Shown here in pieces: positions 1-9,801 of a stretch of DNA of 64,000 nt. This stretch comes from Platynereis dumerilii (taxonomy: Eukaryota > Annelida > Polychaeta > Phyllodocida > Nereididae). The stretch is taken from NCBI GenBank assembly GCA_026936325.1, contig JAPTHN010000001.1, positions 1,178,001-1,242,000 on the forward strand, read 5' to 3'. A model generated the notes under the pieces. The model searched no databases and was not told where the DNA came from. It saw only the letters and a list, made by a program, of their open reading frames with translations. Numbering within the stretch: the stretch's first letter is position 1; each line of letters opens with the position of its first letter. The translations under genes were made by a program, and so were the position numbers.

Positions 1-120
1 ATTTTTTCGTTTTTTATGGCCCCACGTCGCACAATATGAAATGACACCCAGATTTTTTTTTGGTGAGATGTTGGTCTGGGGCCATTCAAAAAAATCCAAG
101 TGTGATAAACAAAGTAAAAA

Positions 121-180
121 GTAAATGTTCAGGAAATGGTCACACAGGGTAAAAGGTAAATGTTCAGGAAATGGTCGCAC
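121..180. repeat. two-copy tandem repeat, 35-bp period
   Basis: The string AAATGTTCAGGAAATGGTC occurs twice 35 bases apart. It is a simple local duplication with no known function. Confidence 0.8.
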
Positions 181-181
181 T

Positions 182-500
182 TGAATGTTTTTCGGCACAT
201 TGATACTTGTTTATAATAGGATGAGCATTTTTCAACCCTTACCGGACAAAGGGACATTCATGTGCATCCCCAGCTTTCTGCCTGTTGGGGCGTTTATATC
301 CCCAAAATCTGCTGTTGTCCCTGTTGACGTCACAAGCACAGGATTGTTTTTCTGGGACTGCTCAGTCCAGTTAGGGTTTAATTGGTTTTGGCCAAAAAAC
401 ATTATCTCACAAATTATAAGCAAAACTGAAGTGGGAGGTTTCTTTTGTTGAGTGTACAATAGCAAGATTCTATACCTACGCTGCAATTTGGCCTTTTCTT
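182..500. other. unassigned AT-rich sequence
   Basis: No gene, splice-bordered exon or repeat recognised. Short open frames exist on both strands but have no protein-like features. Confidence 0.5.
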
Positions 501-504
501 GAGT

Positions 505-925
505 AGCTGACTGGCTGAGTGGTCTAGATGACCGTCTGCTCTGCTGAAGGTTTTTGTCTGCCTGGGATAGACTCCCAGCTGTTGAACCCAAAAATTTCAG
601 TGGACTTTCATGAGCAAAATTCCAGCTGGATGACGTTCAGTGCCAGATTGTATCAAAGCTTGACACGGATTATCTTAAATTGGTTAACTCATAACTTTTA
701 ACGTGGTTACTGTGAAAATAACTTAGCCATGTTTTAAGCTGATCTCATGGTATATAATGACTAAATCATTTTCCCAGTAACCCATTAAAAGATAAGTTAT
801 ATGAGATGTTAAGTTGCTGGCCCCTTGTATCAGTGTCTGTGCTGGGCAAGTAAGAGATACCTCATATGGGGTAAATGTGTAACATGTTAAGGACTCCCGC
901 TCTCTCTCCCATCTCATCAATCAAC
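505..925 (+). repeat. decayed tRNA-derived SINE
   Basis: The head has an A-box-like stretch (TGGCTGAGTGGTCTAGA) and a degenerate B-box-like stretch near 570. The middle and tail match the SINE copy on the minus strand at 3885-4368, for example the shared GTGTAACATGTT and the CTCTCCCATCTCAT tail. About 160 bases near 640-800 have no counterpart in that copy and look like an insertion. The gapped match and lost B box suggest an old copy. Confidence 0.6.
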
Positions 926-1163
926 CTCGCGAGCATCCAGAACTGGGCTTAGAGGGCTGCACTTACCATATCTATCTATCTATCATAATGCTTTATCCCA
1001 CTGCAACCATGACTTACTTATGATATCTACATAACCAATTTTGACTAGATCAACCATTTCTTGAACACCTTAAATATTTGTTAATCAGTGCAGACATGGT
1101 ATTGTTGTTTGTGTGATCCTCTCCTCATCTATTGATTATCTAACCATTTTCCTTTTGTTCCAG

Positions 1164-1653
1164 GTGACATGTCTGCAACTGATTTCTCGCTGGTGGTAGA
1201 CAATAGAGTTGTGATAGAAAAAATGAAGACTTTCTACGATGCTCTGGCACGACTTTTTGCCTCTTACTACAACACTACATCGTGAATAACGCTTGTCCTC
1301 CAGAAGTGCAAACAAGCCTCGAATTTATGCAGAGGTAACATTATTCTATAATATGTTATAGTAACTGACAGTAATACTGACTTCTCTGAATTAATAAATT
1401 GAGGCTAAGAGGTCACTGCTTGGCTATTTTTTGCGAACTTGAAAATGTGGAAGTTCTAACAATAATAAATAAACCCAACAGAATATCAAACAAAATGGGT
1501 TATTCTTGTAAAGCTTGTAAAGCTTTTACATTTTGAATTATTGTGTTTCAGTGTTTCTTCAAGATAAACCCAGAGCAGGTGAAAGGAAAGAAACGCACGA
1601 CAATTAATCCAAAAGTTTTGAACCTAGTCAATGAAATGGCAACTTTTTTATAA
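1164..1653 (+). pseudogene. two-exon relic resembling the C-terminus of SAMD3-like proteins
   Basis: Exon 1 (1164-1334) follows a good acceptor (TTTTGTTCCAG) and precedes a donor (GAG|GTAACA). Exon 2 (1552-1653) follows TGTGTTTCAG and ends in TAA. Exon 1 encodes FYDALARLFASYY and, in another frame, NACPPEVQTSLEFMQR. Exon 2 encodes CFFKINPEQVKGKKR...NPKVLNLVNEMATFL. I recall this pattern (LFASYY.F..PPE..TTLEF.QR.F..INP...NP.V..L) from the C-terminal part of SAM-domain (SAMD3-like) and uncharacterised proteins of fish, cnidarians and invertebrate deuterostomes. The frame changes once inside exon 1, just after the SYY motif, and the exon 1/exon 2 junction does not restore frame. The copy is therefore a pseudogene, or the assembly has indels. 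Upstream exons would lie left of the window. The family assignment is from memory. Confidence 0.5.
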
Positions 1654-2009
1654 CTCCTGTCATTTTGGCAAATACAGTAATGTATGCTGCCATCATTTTG
1701 AGATAAATTAAAAAAATAATTCTATTGATATTGCATTCTTGTCCTTTGGAGTCATGTTCATAAAAAAGTGACATTAAATAGAGGTGTTTGAAATATTTAC
1801 TTCGAAAAATTGTAATCAAGCTAATCAGGAAACAGTACTGTTTATATAGGCTACATGTATGAACAACATGTATGGACATGGGACAGCATAATTATGATAT
1901 ACGGTGTGTTCTCACAAATATATTATGCTGACTTCACAATTAAGACACATTTATTCAATATGAAGACACATTTATTGAATTAAGTTCATCAGAAGAATTG
2001 ATGTTTGTG
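1654..2009. other. unassigned sequence downstream of the exon relic
   Basis: AT-rich. No polyadenylation signal or repeat could be tied to the preceding exons, and nothing else was recognised. Confidence 0.4.
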
Positions 2010-2312
2010 GAGATGTTAACGCCTATTTAGTGAAATTATGTTATTGTGTGAAGCAGCTAATCAGTATCCTTTAATGTTTTTATTCCACTGTGGAAATGTT
2101 GTCACCTATTTTGTGAAATAATGCTGTTGTGCGAAGCAGCTAATTAGTATCCTTTAATGTTCATAGTCTACATATTCAATATATTGGAGGCAATGTTTTC
2201 TTACATACATAATGCAGACTTTAATATTTTCATCAGAAGAATTTATTTTGTGTGGAAATGCTGTCGTCTTTAGTAAAATAATGTTATTGCATGAAGCAAC
2301 TAATCGGTTAAT
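2010..2312. repeat. diverged tandem repeat, three units
   Basis: Three related units begin near 2010, 2092 and 2254. Each carries a GTGAAATAATG-like segment followed by a GAAGCAGCTAAT-like segment; the first two share TATCCTTTAATGTT. Preceding CATCAGAAGAATT strings at about 1988 and 2231 suggest a larger unit of about 240 bp. Confidence 0.65.
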
Positions 2313-2870
2313 AGACTGTATAAATCGTAAGATAAACATTTTAATATACTCTGGATACAGTTTGTTATTGTAGCTTATAAATTAATAGTACGACGTCTTT
2401 CATGACCCTGTCTTTTATTTGATATATATGTGATTCTACCATAATAAAGGAAGAAGTCCAATGCATACATGTTTATCTTTTTTGATGAGCACACAAACCA
2501 TAACCGCATACAGCTTTCATTTTTTGACACCTGTCCCTGCAATTGGGAGTAGGCTTTTTCAATGGCACTCCTGGTAAAGCCAGAGACTCTTGGTTCCTTA
2601 CAGTACATACAGTCATGCTATGTACGTTTTGTACAACTGAATGTGCAATTATTAACTGTCCACGTACTGTTGCTACGGTTCGCACCTCTGCCACTATTCA
2701 ACGTGTGCATAATTATAAAATAAAGAGGAATGTGAAATTTCCATACTTCAAGGGAGTATTTTCTACATAAAATCCACAGTGGATATTACATCATGTTGGC
2801 CGTAATATATCCCAATTATATGGACGTGTACATTTAATATTACCTTAAAAAGTCTGTAAAATGCATTGCA
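2313..2870. other. unassigned sequence
   Basis: Two overlapping opposite-strand open frames around 2473-2770 mirror each other and look accidental. No family was recognised. Confidence 0.4.
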
Positions 2871-2879
2871 GCGCAGACA

Positions 2880-3138
2880 AATTGACAATAATAATGGCTG
2901 TGAATTTTACGATCAAATCGCTGTAAATCTCACATTGCCCAGGTGGTTTACTACAAAGATATCTATTTTACTCTGTACAATTAACGGCACAAAGCCTGTT
3001 AATTTTACGGTTTTTTGCCGTGAACTTCACAGGTGTGTGTAAACGATCTACAGGTCCCCGTATATTTTACGGTTTTCTTTTGGCGGCAAAAACTGCCGGT
3101 CATTTGACCGTAAAATCTACGGAAATTTCTAACAGTGT
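2880..3138. mobile_element. probable DNA-transposon end with repeated TTTTACGG boxes
   Basis: The boxes TTTTACGG and CCGTAAAA recur at about 2915, 3003, 3068 and 3108, with GC-richer spacers (GGCGGCAAAAACTGCCGG). The stretch ends in CTAACAGTGTAG, which resembles non-autonomous DNA transposon termini starting CTACACTGTTAG. A matching left terminus was not found, so only one end is supported. Confidence 0.4.
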
Positions 3139-3139
3139 A

Positions 3140-3884
3140 GCCACCAAGCTGCTCAGCACATGTGTACAATCAATTAAGTATACTATGCCTTGATAGCATG
3201 CCTAACTTTATGCTCAAACATATTTCAGGTTGAAATTATGATCGAAATACATAAAGTGATGCTGAATCATCTACCTGGTACAGGTAACTTCCAGTAAATA
3301 TTATAATTTTGCTTGCTCTCAGAATAAGATTGAAATTGCCTCCACGTCACTTGCTGACACCTGGCATCATACAACTTGGCAGTCCTGGGAAATGAGATGG
3401 CTAATGCATGTTATAGAAAGGCATCCGAGGAGCACATTGTTTTGTTGAGGTGTGTCTCCACCACTGCATCAGGTTGCCTTATTTGTCCAGAAGCATTAAA
3501 TAGCACAATTTAGGCTCATACCTGAAACAAGATAGATAGATATATAGAATAGAAATGGTATGCGCATCCCTACCACACTCACAAGAGTTAATTCAGGAGC
3601 AACCAACGACAGTGTGTTATTATAATGCCCATATCAATGTAAGCTCCTAGTTGCACATCTTTTGTGGCACTTAGATTCATTTTTATATGCAGTTGATATA
3701 AATCTTTTTTTTCCCAGCCAGCCACCTGAAATGCTTTCTCATTACCTGACTGCAAATTGTTGGGCGCCAAAAATTGGATCCCAGCTGACAACTTTGCCAA
3801 CTGGGAACATCCTAGCTGACAGTCTGCCAGCCAGCTGGGTGCCTGCTGCATAACAGATAATTGGTATAACAGATCATAGGGTGC
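3140..3884. other. unassigned sequence
   Basis: Around 3770-3850 there is an imperfect local dyad (CAGCTGAC...GTCTGCCAGC...CAGCTGG), but no gene or recognised repeat. Confidence 0.4.
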
Positions 3885-4368
3885 CCCTGTTAATTAATGA
3901 GATGGGAGAGAAACCAGCAGTCCTCAACATGTTACACTATATTCATTTACCCAGGGTGAGGGATCTTGTACGTGCTCAACACAGACACTGACACAGGGAC
4001 CACTTATTTAACATTTCATCCAAACAACATCCAACCAGTGGCGTCCCTATGGGGGGGCACGGGGGGCACGTGCCCCCCATATTGGACCTGTTCCCCCCCA
4101 GGTGCCCCCCCCATATGAACTTTTCAACCTTGGCTAAAATATACAATTAGTATTACGGGTGCCCCCCCAGAGAATCGCGTGCCCCCCCAGGTGCCCCCCC
4201 GCTCGAGACCACCTAGTTACGCCACTGCAGCCAACAAGGAATTTGATTTCCTCATGACGGTCCACTGAATCTTTCTGGTTCCTCACACGGGGTTTGAACC
4301 CATCCAGGTTCAAACTTTCACCAGAGAAGGCGGGAATGTTAACCACTGTGCCACGCAGCTGCCGACAA
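3885..4368 (-). repeat. tRNA-derived SINE, split by a hAT MITE
   Basis: On the minus strand the head has an A box (GTGGCACAGTGGTTAAC) and a B box (GGGTTCAAACCCC) about 45 bases apart, as in RNA polymerase III promoters of tRNA-derived SINEs. The body resumes beyond the inserted element at 4036-4227 and ends in a tail shared with the SINE at 505-925. The central part (ATTAAAT..GTGG..CC..TGTGTCAG) is related to the complete copy at 7481-7770. Confidence 0.75.
4036..4227. mobile_element. hAT-type MITE inserted in the SINE
   Basis: It starts CAGTGGCGT and ends TTACGCCACTG, a typical hAT terminus. The 8 bases before it (CATCCAAC, 4028-4035) and after it (CAGCCAAC, 4228-4235) match at 7 of 8 positions, as expected of a hAT target duplication. 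The interior is G/C homopolymer-rich (GGGGGGCACGTGCCCCCC). There is no coding capacity at 192 bp. A decayed relative lies at 8759-8895. Confidence 0.8.
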
Positions 4369-4369
4369 A

Positions 4370-4928
4370 TTAGTAAAAAGCTCAACTTTTCATGATATGA
4401 TATTTTTGAACCAAAGAAAATATTTATCTAAACTTTGAATGGTGTACGCTTACTTATTTGCAGGTAACAATTGTTTAACGATAAAGTTTTAATTATGAAA
4501 TAGGTTGCAACAGCTTCAGACTTAAAGATAAAATTCTTGGACATTTCAATTGCACATGTGGAACATTTTGAGATAAAGAAACAGCAAAAATATTGCAATC
4601 AGCCACCTTGGGTGCCATCATGAATTCTCATGCTGCCTCAAGGAGGATTATAAAGGCCTTCTGGTATGTTATTATCGGTCATAATTTCTATTTTTGTATT
4701 TTACTTTCAGAAAAGCACCATATATGTTGCAGTCTTACTGGTGGCAACAAAATCCAGGGAAATGATCTTCATTTTATTCTACATGTGTAGAATTATGTAT
4801 GACAGAAGATTTCTGTTTGCTTGAATGTTCATATATTTAGGAGTGGCCAGGTAATTTGAAATTGGATGTTTACCTGGTGCCTGGAGAATGTATTTTTATG
4901 ACTGCTCCAGAGAACTCTTCATTTCCTG
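4370..4928. other. unassigned sequence
   Basis: AT-rich stretch between the SINE and the TA-flanked element. Nothing recognised. Confidence 0.4.
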
Positions 4929-4930
4929 TA

Positions 4931-5863
4931 CCGTAATATGGGGTGAATAGGGACACTGGGGTGAATCGGGACAAGCCAGGAAATGATTTTTATCCTCAAA
5001 AAGCAACAACTTCTACTTGTCACAGGGACTTGATTTTTTGCGCGTGTTTAGTAGATATTCCAATGATAATTCATGTAGATTTTCATCATTGTACCTGCAG
5101 GCGGAAAAAAGCTGCAGCACCTCAAACATTGCCCTGTAGAAATTACATTTTAGCAGGTGGTCAAAACTTTGCGTATACTATATAAAGTATAAATATTGCA
5201 GCCACCAAACACGCAGCAAACTTTAAAATCAGTTTAAATGGTTTTAGAGAACCGTAATTATAGGGTGGATATGGGATTAGGTATATGTTTGGTCCTGGGT
5301 TCAGAACAAGGTCCATGGCAAAGTTCTCAGATTTACCAAAATAACCCTACTCATTTTCATTTGAGTGTACTGGCGTGGCTTTTTGATAAAGAATGTTAAA
5401 CTTGGCATCATGTATAGTGGATTTAGTCCAGAATTATCAATCATTAGCATAATCAATAGAAAACTACAGTTTTGGATACTTTTCTGTCATTTATCATACT
5501 TTTTAAAATATTCATATTTTACATTTAATTAAGTTCAGATTTTTTCTCAAATAAACTTTTTGGCACGTCAAACATATTTTCTAATGTTTATTCACAAGGA
5601 GCAATCCCTTACACAAGGTAGCAAGTATTGTTTTATAGAAATAGGGGAGTGTCCCGATTCACCCCAAACTGTGGGGTGAATTGGGACAGTGGTTTTTTAT
5701 GTGTACATCATTGGAAATTAAAGTTATCTTCCAATGCTCGTAGGGATAGTTGGACCTTGACCTCGGACATAATTTGGCACCATATTCGTATTTCTAAGAT
5801 GATTTGTGTCCATGCCATGACAGAAAAACTCCCAATTCTGTCCCAATTCACCCCATATTACGG
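4931..5863. mobile_element. TA-flanked non-autonomous DNA transposon with repeated GGGGTGAAT boxes
   Basis: The inverted ends CCGTAATATGGGGTGAAT / ATTCACCCCATATTACGG lie between TA dinucleotides (4929-4930 and 5864-5865), which suggests a Tc1/mariner-like target preference. The box GGGGTGAAT.GGGACA recurs inside: twice at the left end (about 4941 and 4959), as a head-to-head pair at 5650-5687, and at the right end. No transposase-like frame was found. Confidence 0.7.
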
Positions 5864-7039
5864 TACCTAACTTGTTGTGTTCAACATGATGAATATATGA
5901 CCTGCAGTAAAGTTACCAGTCCCTTCTCACAGCGGTGTATGTCCTTCCTTGCTTATCAAATCCATGAAACAGAACCAAAGAGCTGCAGAGCTATACAGAG
6001 CTGCAGAAGAAAGACTAACCTTGGTCAAGTACAGAGATTTTTTGCGCGTGTTTAGTAGATATTCCAATGATAATTCATGTAGATTTTCATCATTGTACCT
6101 GCAGGCGGAAAAAAGCTGCAGCACCTCAAACATTGCCCTGTAGAAATTACATTTTAGCAGGTGGTCAAAACTTTGCGTATACTATATAAAGTATAAATAT
6201 TGCAGCCACCAAACACGCAGCAAACTTTAAAATCAGTTTAAATGGTTTTAGAGAACCGTAATTATAGGGTGGATATGGGATTAGGTATATGTTTGGTCCT
6301 GGGTTCAGAACAAGGTCCATGGCAAAGTTCTCAGATTTACCAAAATAACCCTACTCATTTTCATTTGAGTGTACTGGCGTGGCTTTTTGATAAAGAATGT
6401 TAAACTTGGCATCATGTATAGTGGATTTAGTCCAGAATTATCAATCATTAGCATAATCAATAGAAAACTACAGTTTTGGATACTTTTCTGTCATTTATCA
6501 TACTTTTTAAAATATTCATATTTTACATTTAATTAAGTTCAGATTTTTTCTCAAATAAACTTTTTGGCACGTCAAACATATTTTCTAATGTTTATTCACA
6601 ACGAGCAATCCCTTACACAAGGTAGCAAGTATTGTTTTATAGAAATAGGGGAGTGTCCCGATTCACCCCAAACTGTGGGGTGAATTGGGACAGTGGTTTT
6701 TTATGTGTACATCATTGGAAATTAAAGTTATCTTCCAATGCTCGTAGGGATAGTTGGACCTTGACCTCGGACATAATTTGGCACCATATTCGTATTTCTA
6801 AGATGATTTGTGTCCATGCCATGACAGAAAAACTCCCAATTCTGTCCCAATTCACCCCATATTACGGTACCTAACTTGTTGTGTTCAACATGATGAATAT
6901 ATGACCTGCAGTAAAGTTATCAGTCCCTTCTCACAGCGGTGTATGTCCTTCCTTGCTTATCAAATCCATGAAACAAAACCACAGAGCTGCAGAGCTATAC
7001 AGAGCTGCAGAAGAAAGACTAACCTTGGTCAAGTACAGA
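5032..7039. repeat. recent 1,004-bp tandem duplication
   Basis: 5032-6035 and 6036-7039 are nearly identical at an offset of exactly 1,004 bases; I noticed about four substitutions. The unit holds most of the TA-flanked element plus about 170 bp of its right flank, so the second element copy (right end at 6867) lacks its left end. Short GAT/GAGAT microhomology marks the junctions. The copy must be younger than the transposon insertion, and its near-identity suggests very recent origin. Confidence 0.9.
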
Positions 7040-7467
7040 GATCAAATATGATTCCACCAGTTTGAGTGGTGACACTTGATTTCAGATTTATGCTATGCAT
7101 CTAGAGAGTGTGATACTTTTAATTGTCTAAAAGAGGGTTTAAATTTATATATTATTGCTATCTTATTATCGCATTAAAATCTGTTAAGACATATGTCATT
7201 GATAAGGCTCCTCTTCATCAATATTAATCCAAAACCCTGCATTAGGATTTAGCAGGTTACCAAGTAAGAATATATAATTATGACATCTCATCAGCCATCT
7301 TAACTCAACGGATGCAAATTTCAGTGTTTGATACTAATTTATTTCCCAATTTCAATTAAACTCGACTTTCCAAATCTCTTAATAGAGTATCTTGAATAAT
7401 GTTATTGTATTTTTCTTTGTTAATTGTAACATCAGCTCAAACTTGGGCCTTAAACAATCAAGATTTG
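7040..7467. other. unassigned sequence
   Basis: AT-rich, no recognised content. Confidence 0.4.
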
Positions 7468-7480
7468 TCTAACATTATAA

Positions 7481-7770
7481 TTCCACTGTGGCCTAATTGG
7501 TAAGTGCGCTTGTCGACTGGCTTTCAGGGCGTGGGTTCAAATCTCATCCAGGGAACTCACTTTAGTCCGAGCCCATGGGACATTAAATGGAGTCGGGTTG
7601 TATCCAGTATTCTATGCTGGGGCAACTGAAAGACCCTGGGCATCCCTGAATTAATAGGGTATTTGCCAGACTCACAGTCTTCTCATCTCATCATCATACG
7701 GTGATCGCCTGTTCAATATAGCCCACTAAGGTGCTGCAGAGGCATAAAACACAAACAAACAAACAAACAA
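7481..7770 (+). repeat. complete tRNA-derived SINE with target duplication
   Basis: The head has an A box (GTGGCCTAATTGGTAAG) and a B box (GGGTTCAAATCTC), a central domain (GACATTAAATGGAGTC... GAAAGACCCTGGGC), and an (AAAC)n tail at about 7749-7770. It is bracketed by 13-bp target duplications, TCTAACATTATAA at 7468-7480 and TCTAACATCATAA at 7771-7783, with one mismatch. The central part resembles the shared central domains known from invertebrate SINEs (from memory). It is not a functional tRNA gene because no acceptor stem pairs. Confidence 0.9.
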
Positions 7771-7783
7771 TCTAACATCATAA

Positions 7784-8289
7784 GACTGTGTGTCATGAAA
7801 CTGTTTCCTGGCATTTACACAAAAGTTAAAGGTATTGCACTTTTTTTTTACAGCAAAATCATATGATATCAAATCAAAAGCTGATTATATGATAATGAAA
7901 CTTGTAAAGCCCTCTTTATAGGCTCTATCTCTGTATCTCTGTAGACATTGAGGTAATCTTTTTCTTTCAGTCGTAATTTCCAGGATGTTTCAAAGACATC
8001 TATTTTATTCTTGTTATGAGAAGTCATGGATTTTCTGAACTAAACCAATCATATCCTGCATATCTGAAAAAAAAAAGTTACTGAAAATACACATGTTTAG
8101 ATTATCAATACAATTGGCAAGATGAAAGTGTCGTTCTGATGTTCATACCAGATGAGATACCAGTATGTTGTGACAAGAGAACATGGACAATAAGCTGCTA
8201 AGTAGATCAAATGATTTTCTTCAAGGCCATGATAAATTACTATTATTTATGATATTAATTTAAAATATCAAAACAGGTTATTAGATAAA
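7784..8289. other. unassigned sequence
   Basis: AT-rich, no gene or repeat recognised. Confidence 0.4.
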
Positions 8290-8291
8290 TA

Positions 8292-8648
8292 CAGTTTGTC
8301 ACTTTGATATAGAAAAAAATGAAGACCAGTTCACTGTGAAAAAATGCACTTCCTGACTCTTGATAGCCGATGAAGTGTCATCTTCTCTACTCTCAAGATG
8401 GGAAACATAACTATAGGCTATTCATGATCTAGAAGGCCAGTTGAATTGTCATAACTGATTTTGGAGTGAAAATCAGATGCATAATCCTTTCGTTTGGCTG
8501 TCACGAACAAGCAGAATAAGTCTCCTGAAATCAAATTAAAATTGAAAGTATTGGGTACGATCATAACAAATCATGGTATGATGACACACAAAGTGCCATT
8601 TTCACAGTGCAACAGTCCACTCTTTTTCTATATCAAAGTGACAGACTG
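8292..8648. mobile_element. TA-flanked MITE, family C, copy 1
   Basis: Long inverted ends of about 60 bp (CAGTTTGTCACTTTGATATA ... TATATCAAAGTGACAGACTG) lie between TA dinucleotides at 8290-8291 and 8649-8650. The same family occurs at 48566-48927 (complete) and at 28839-29134 and 32644-32705 (partial). No coding capacity. Confidence 0.85.
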
Positions 8649-8758
8649 TAAGACCGAAGCTCTGAAGACATGCCTCTTCACATAACAAAATATCTGTCGC
8701 AATTATAAGTTTCAAGGTCCTCTCATTTCAACTGATTGATCAGAGCATTAGCTGCAGG

Positions 8759-8895
8759 CAGTGGTGTGCTGATTGGGGGCACGACAAATACCCCCATATA
8801 TTGGACCTGTGCCACATATCCTCCCCTCAGTGCCCCCATATGAAAAATTTGACTCAGGTTTTTAAAATGTCGCATCCCCCCCCCCCCACTAGGTC
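8759..8895. mobile_element. decayed hAT MITE, same family as 4036-4227
   Basis: It starts CAGTGGTGTG and shares GGGGGCACG, CCATAT(AT)TGGACCTG and the poly-C tract with the 4036-4227 element. The right terminus is eroded after CCCCCACTAGG. Confidence 0.6.
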
Positions 8896-9454
8896 CTCCT
8901 CAATGAGCCTGTGTGGGCCGTGCTATTAAAACTTGATTCAATAAAGATCCATTTATATATAATTATAATCATAACTTTTCTTTGACAGAGAATAGTATAG
9001 TATGTAGACAAATACGCATGCTTGAGAATATAAAATTTCCTTAGAAAAAGCTGAGGACATATAAATTCACAAAATAAATGCATCTTTATTGTCTTTGGGA
9101 ATTAAGAGAGATGCGATGACAAAAGGAGATTTAAATATCTTAAGCTTCTTTTACACAAATTCCTCAGTAGGCAGTGACTAGACCCATAATTCCTTTCATT
9201 GTGGGACCAAAATTCACAAAGGGGACAGTTGGTCGGATAGGACCAGCGAGTAAATATGAAAAGATTTTGTAACCAATGTCAACATTCTTTGGAAAGACCA
9301 ATTTCTGAAGTCCCTTTGACACTGCATGTCATCGGAAAAAGATACCAGAGGGACTCATGGAGTCCGGTTCCATGTCTAGTTGCTGAATTACATGTCTGAT
9401 CAAAATTCTGGTCAAAATTCTGCCAACAACGTTCTAGATGACAATGTCAGTCAT
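8896..9454. other. unassigned sequence
   Basis: Nothing recognised. Confidence 0.4.
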
Positions 9455-9662
9455 TCAAGCCCAATAAAACTGATCCCAAAATATTCATATCATCTCGGCC
9501 AAGCTCATTGCCCGACACTCTCTCTTTTGAAGGGTCTTTGTAATTTCCTCACCATTGGCGCTGTGCGGAACAAACATTCCATAGCAAGGGACATCTTTCC
9601 CCACAGTCCATGACTATGCAATCTCTATGCAATATCCAAAAAAGATACCTTATTGCCCAGAC
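9455..9662. repeat. module D, isolated copy
   Basis: It shares GAACAAACATTCCA..GCAAGGGACATCTT and ..CAGTCCATGAC.A..CAATC with four copies farther right (36596-36800, 47480-47690, 54975-55240, 63095-63330). This is the only member of the right-hand repeat mosaic found left of 16 kb. Confidence 0.6.
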
Positions 9663-9801
9663 CATCTATTCACCATTGCTCGAAATAATTTTGTAAAACA
9701 GGGTCTTTGGATGTCACTGCTTAGAAATGTTTTTATTTTTGATTGTGTCAGTTACCATATAATCAAATCAACGAGCACATTCTTGCTGCATACATGTCGG
9801 T

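Noticed and set aside
5949-6143. Helical-looking peptide NQRAAELYRAAEERL in the right flank of the TA element
   Set aside because: It arises from a short internal DNA repeat (AGAGCTGCAG twice). The second tandem copy has changes that alter the frame context, and there are no splice sites.
7484-7560. tRNA gene
   Set aside because: A and B boxes are present but there is no acceptor-stem pairing or anticodon arm. The unit has a SINE body, an AAAC tail and a target duplication.
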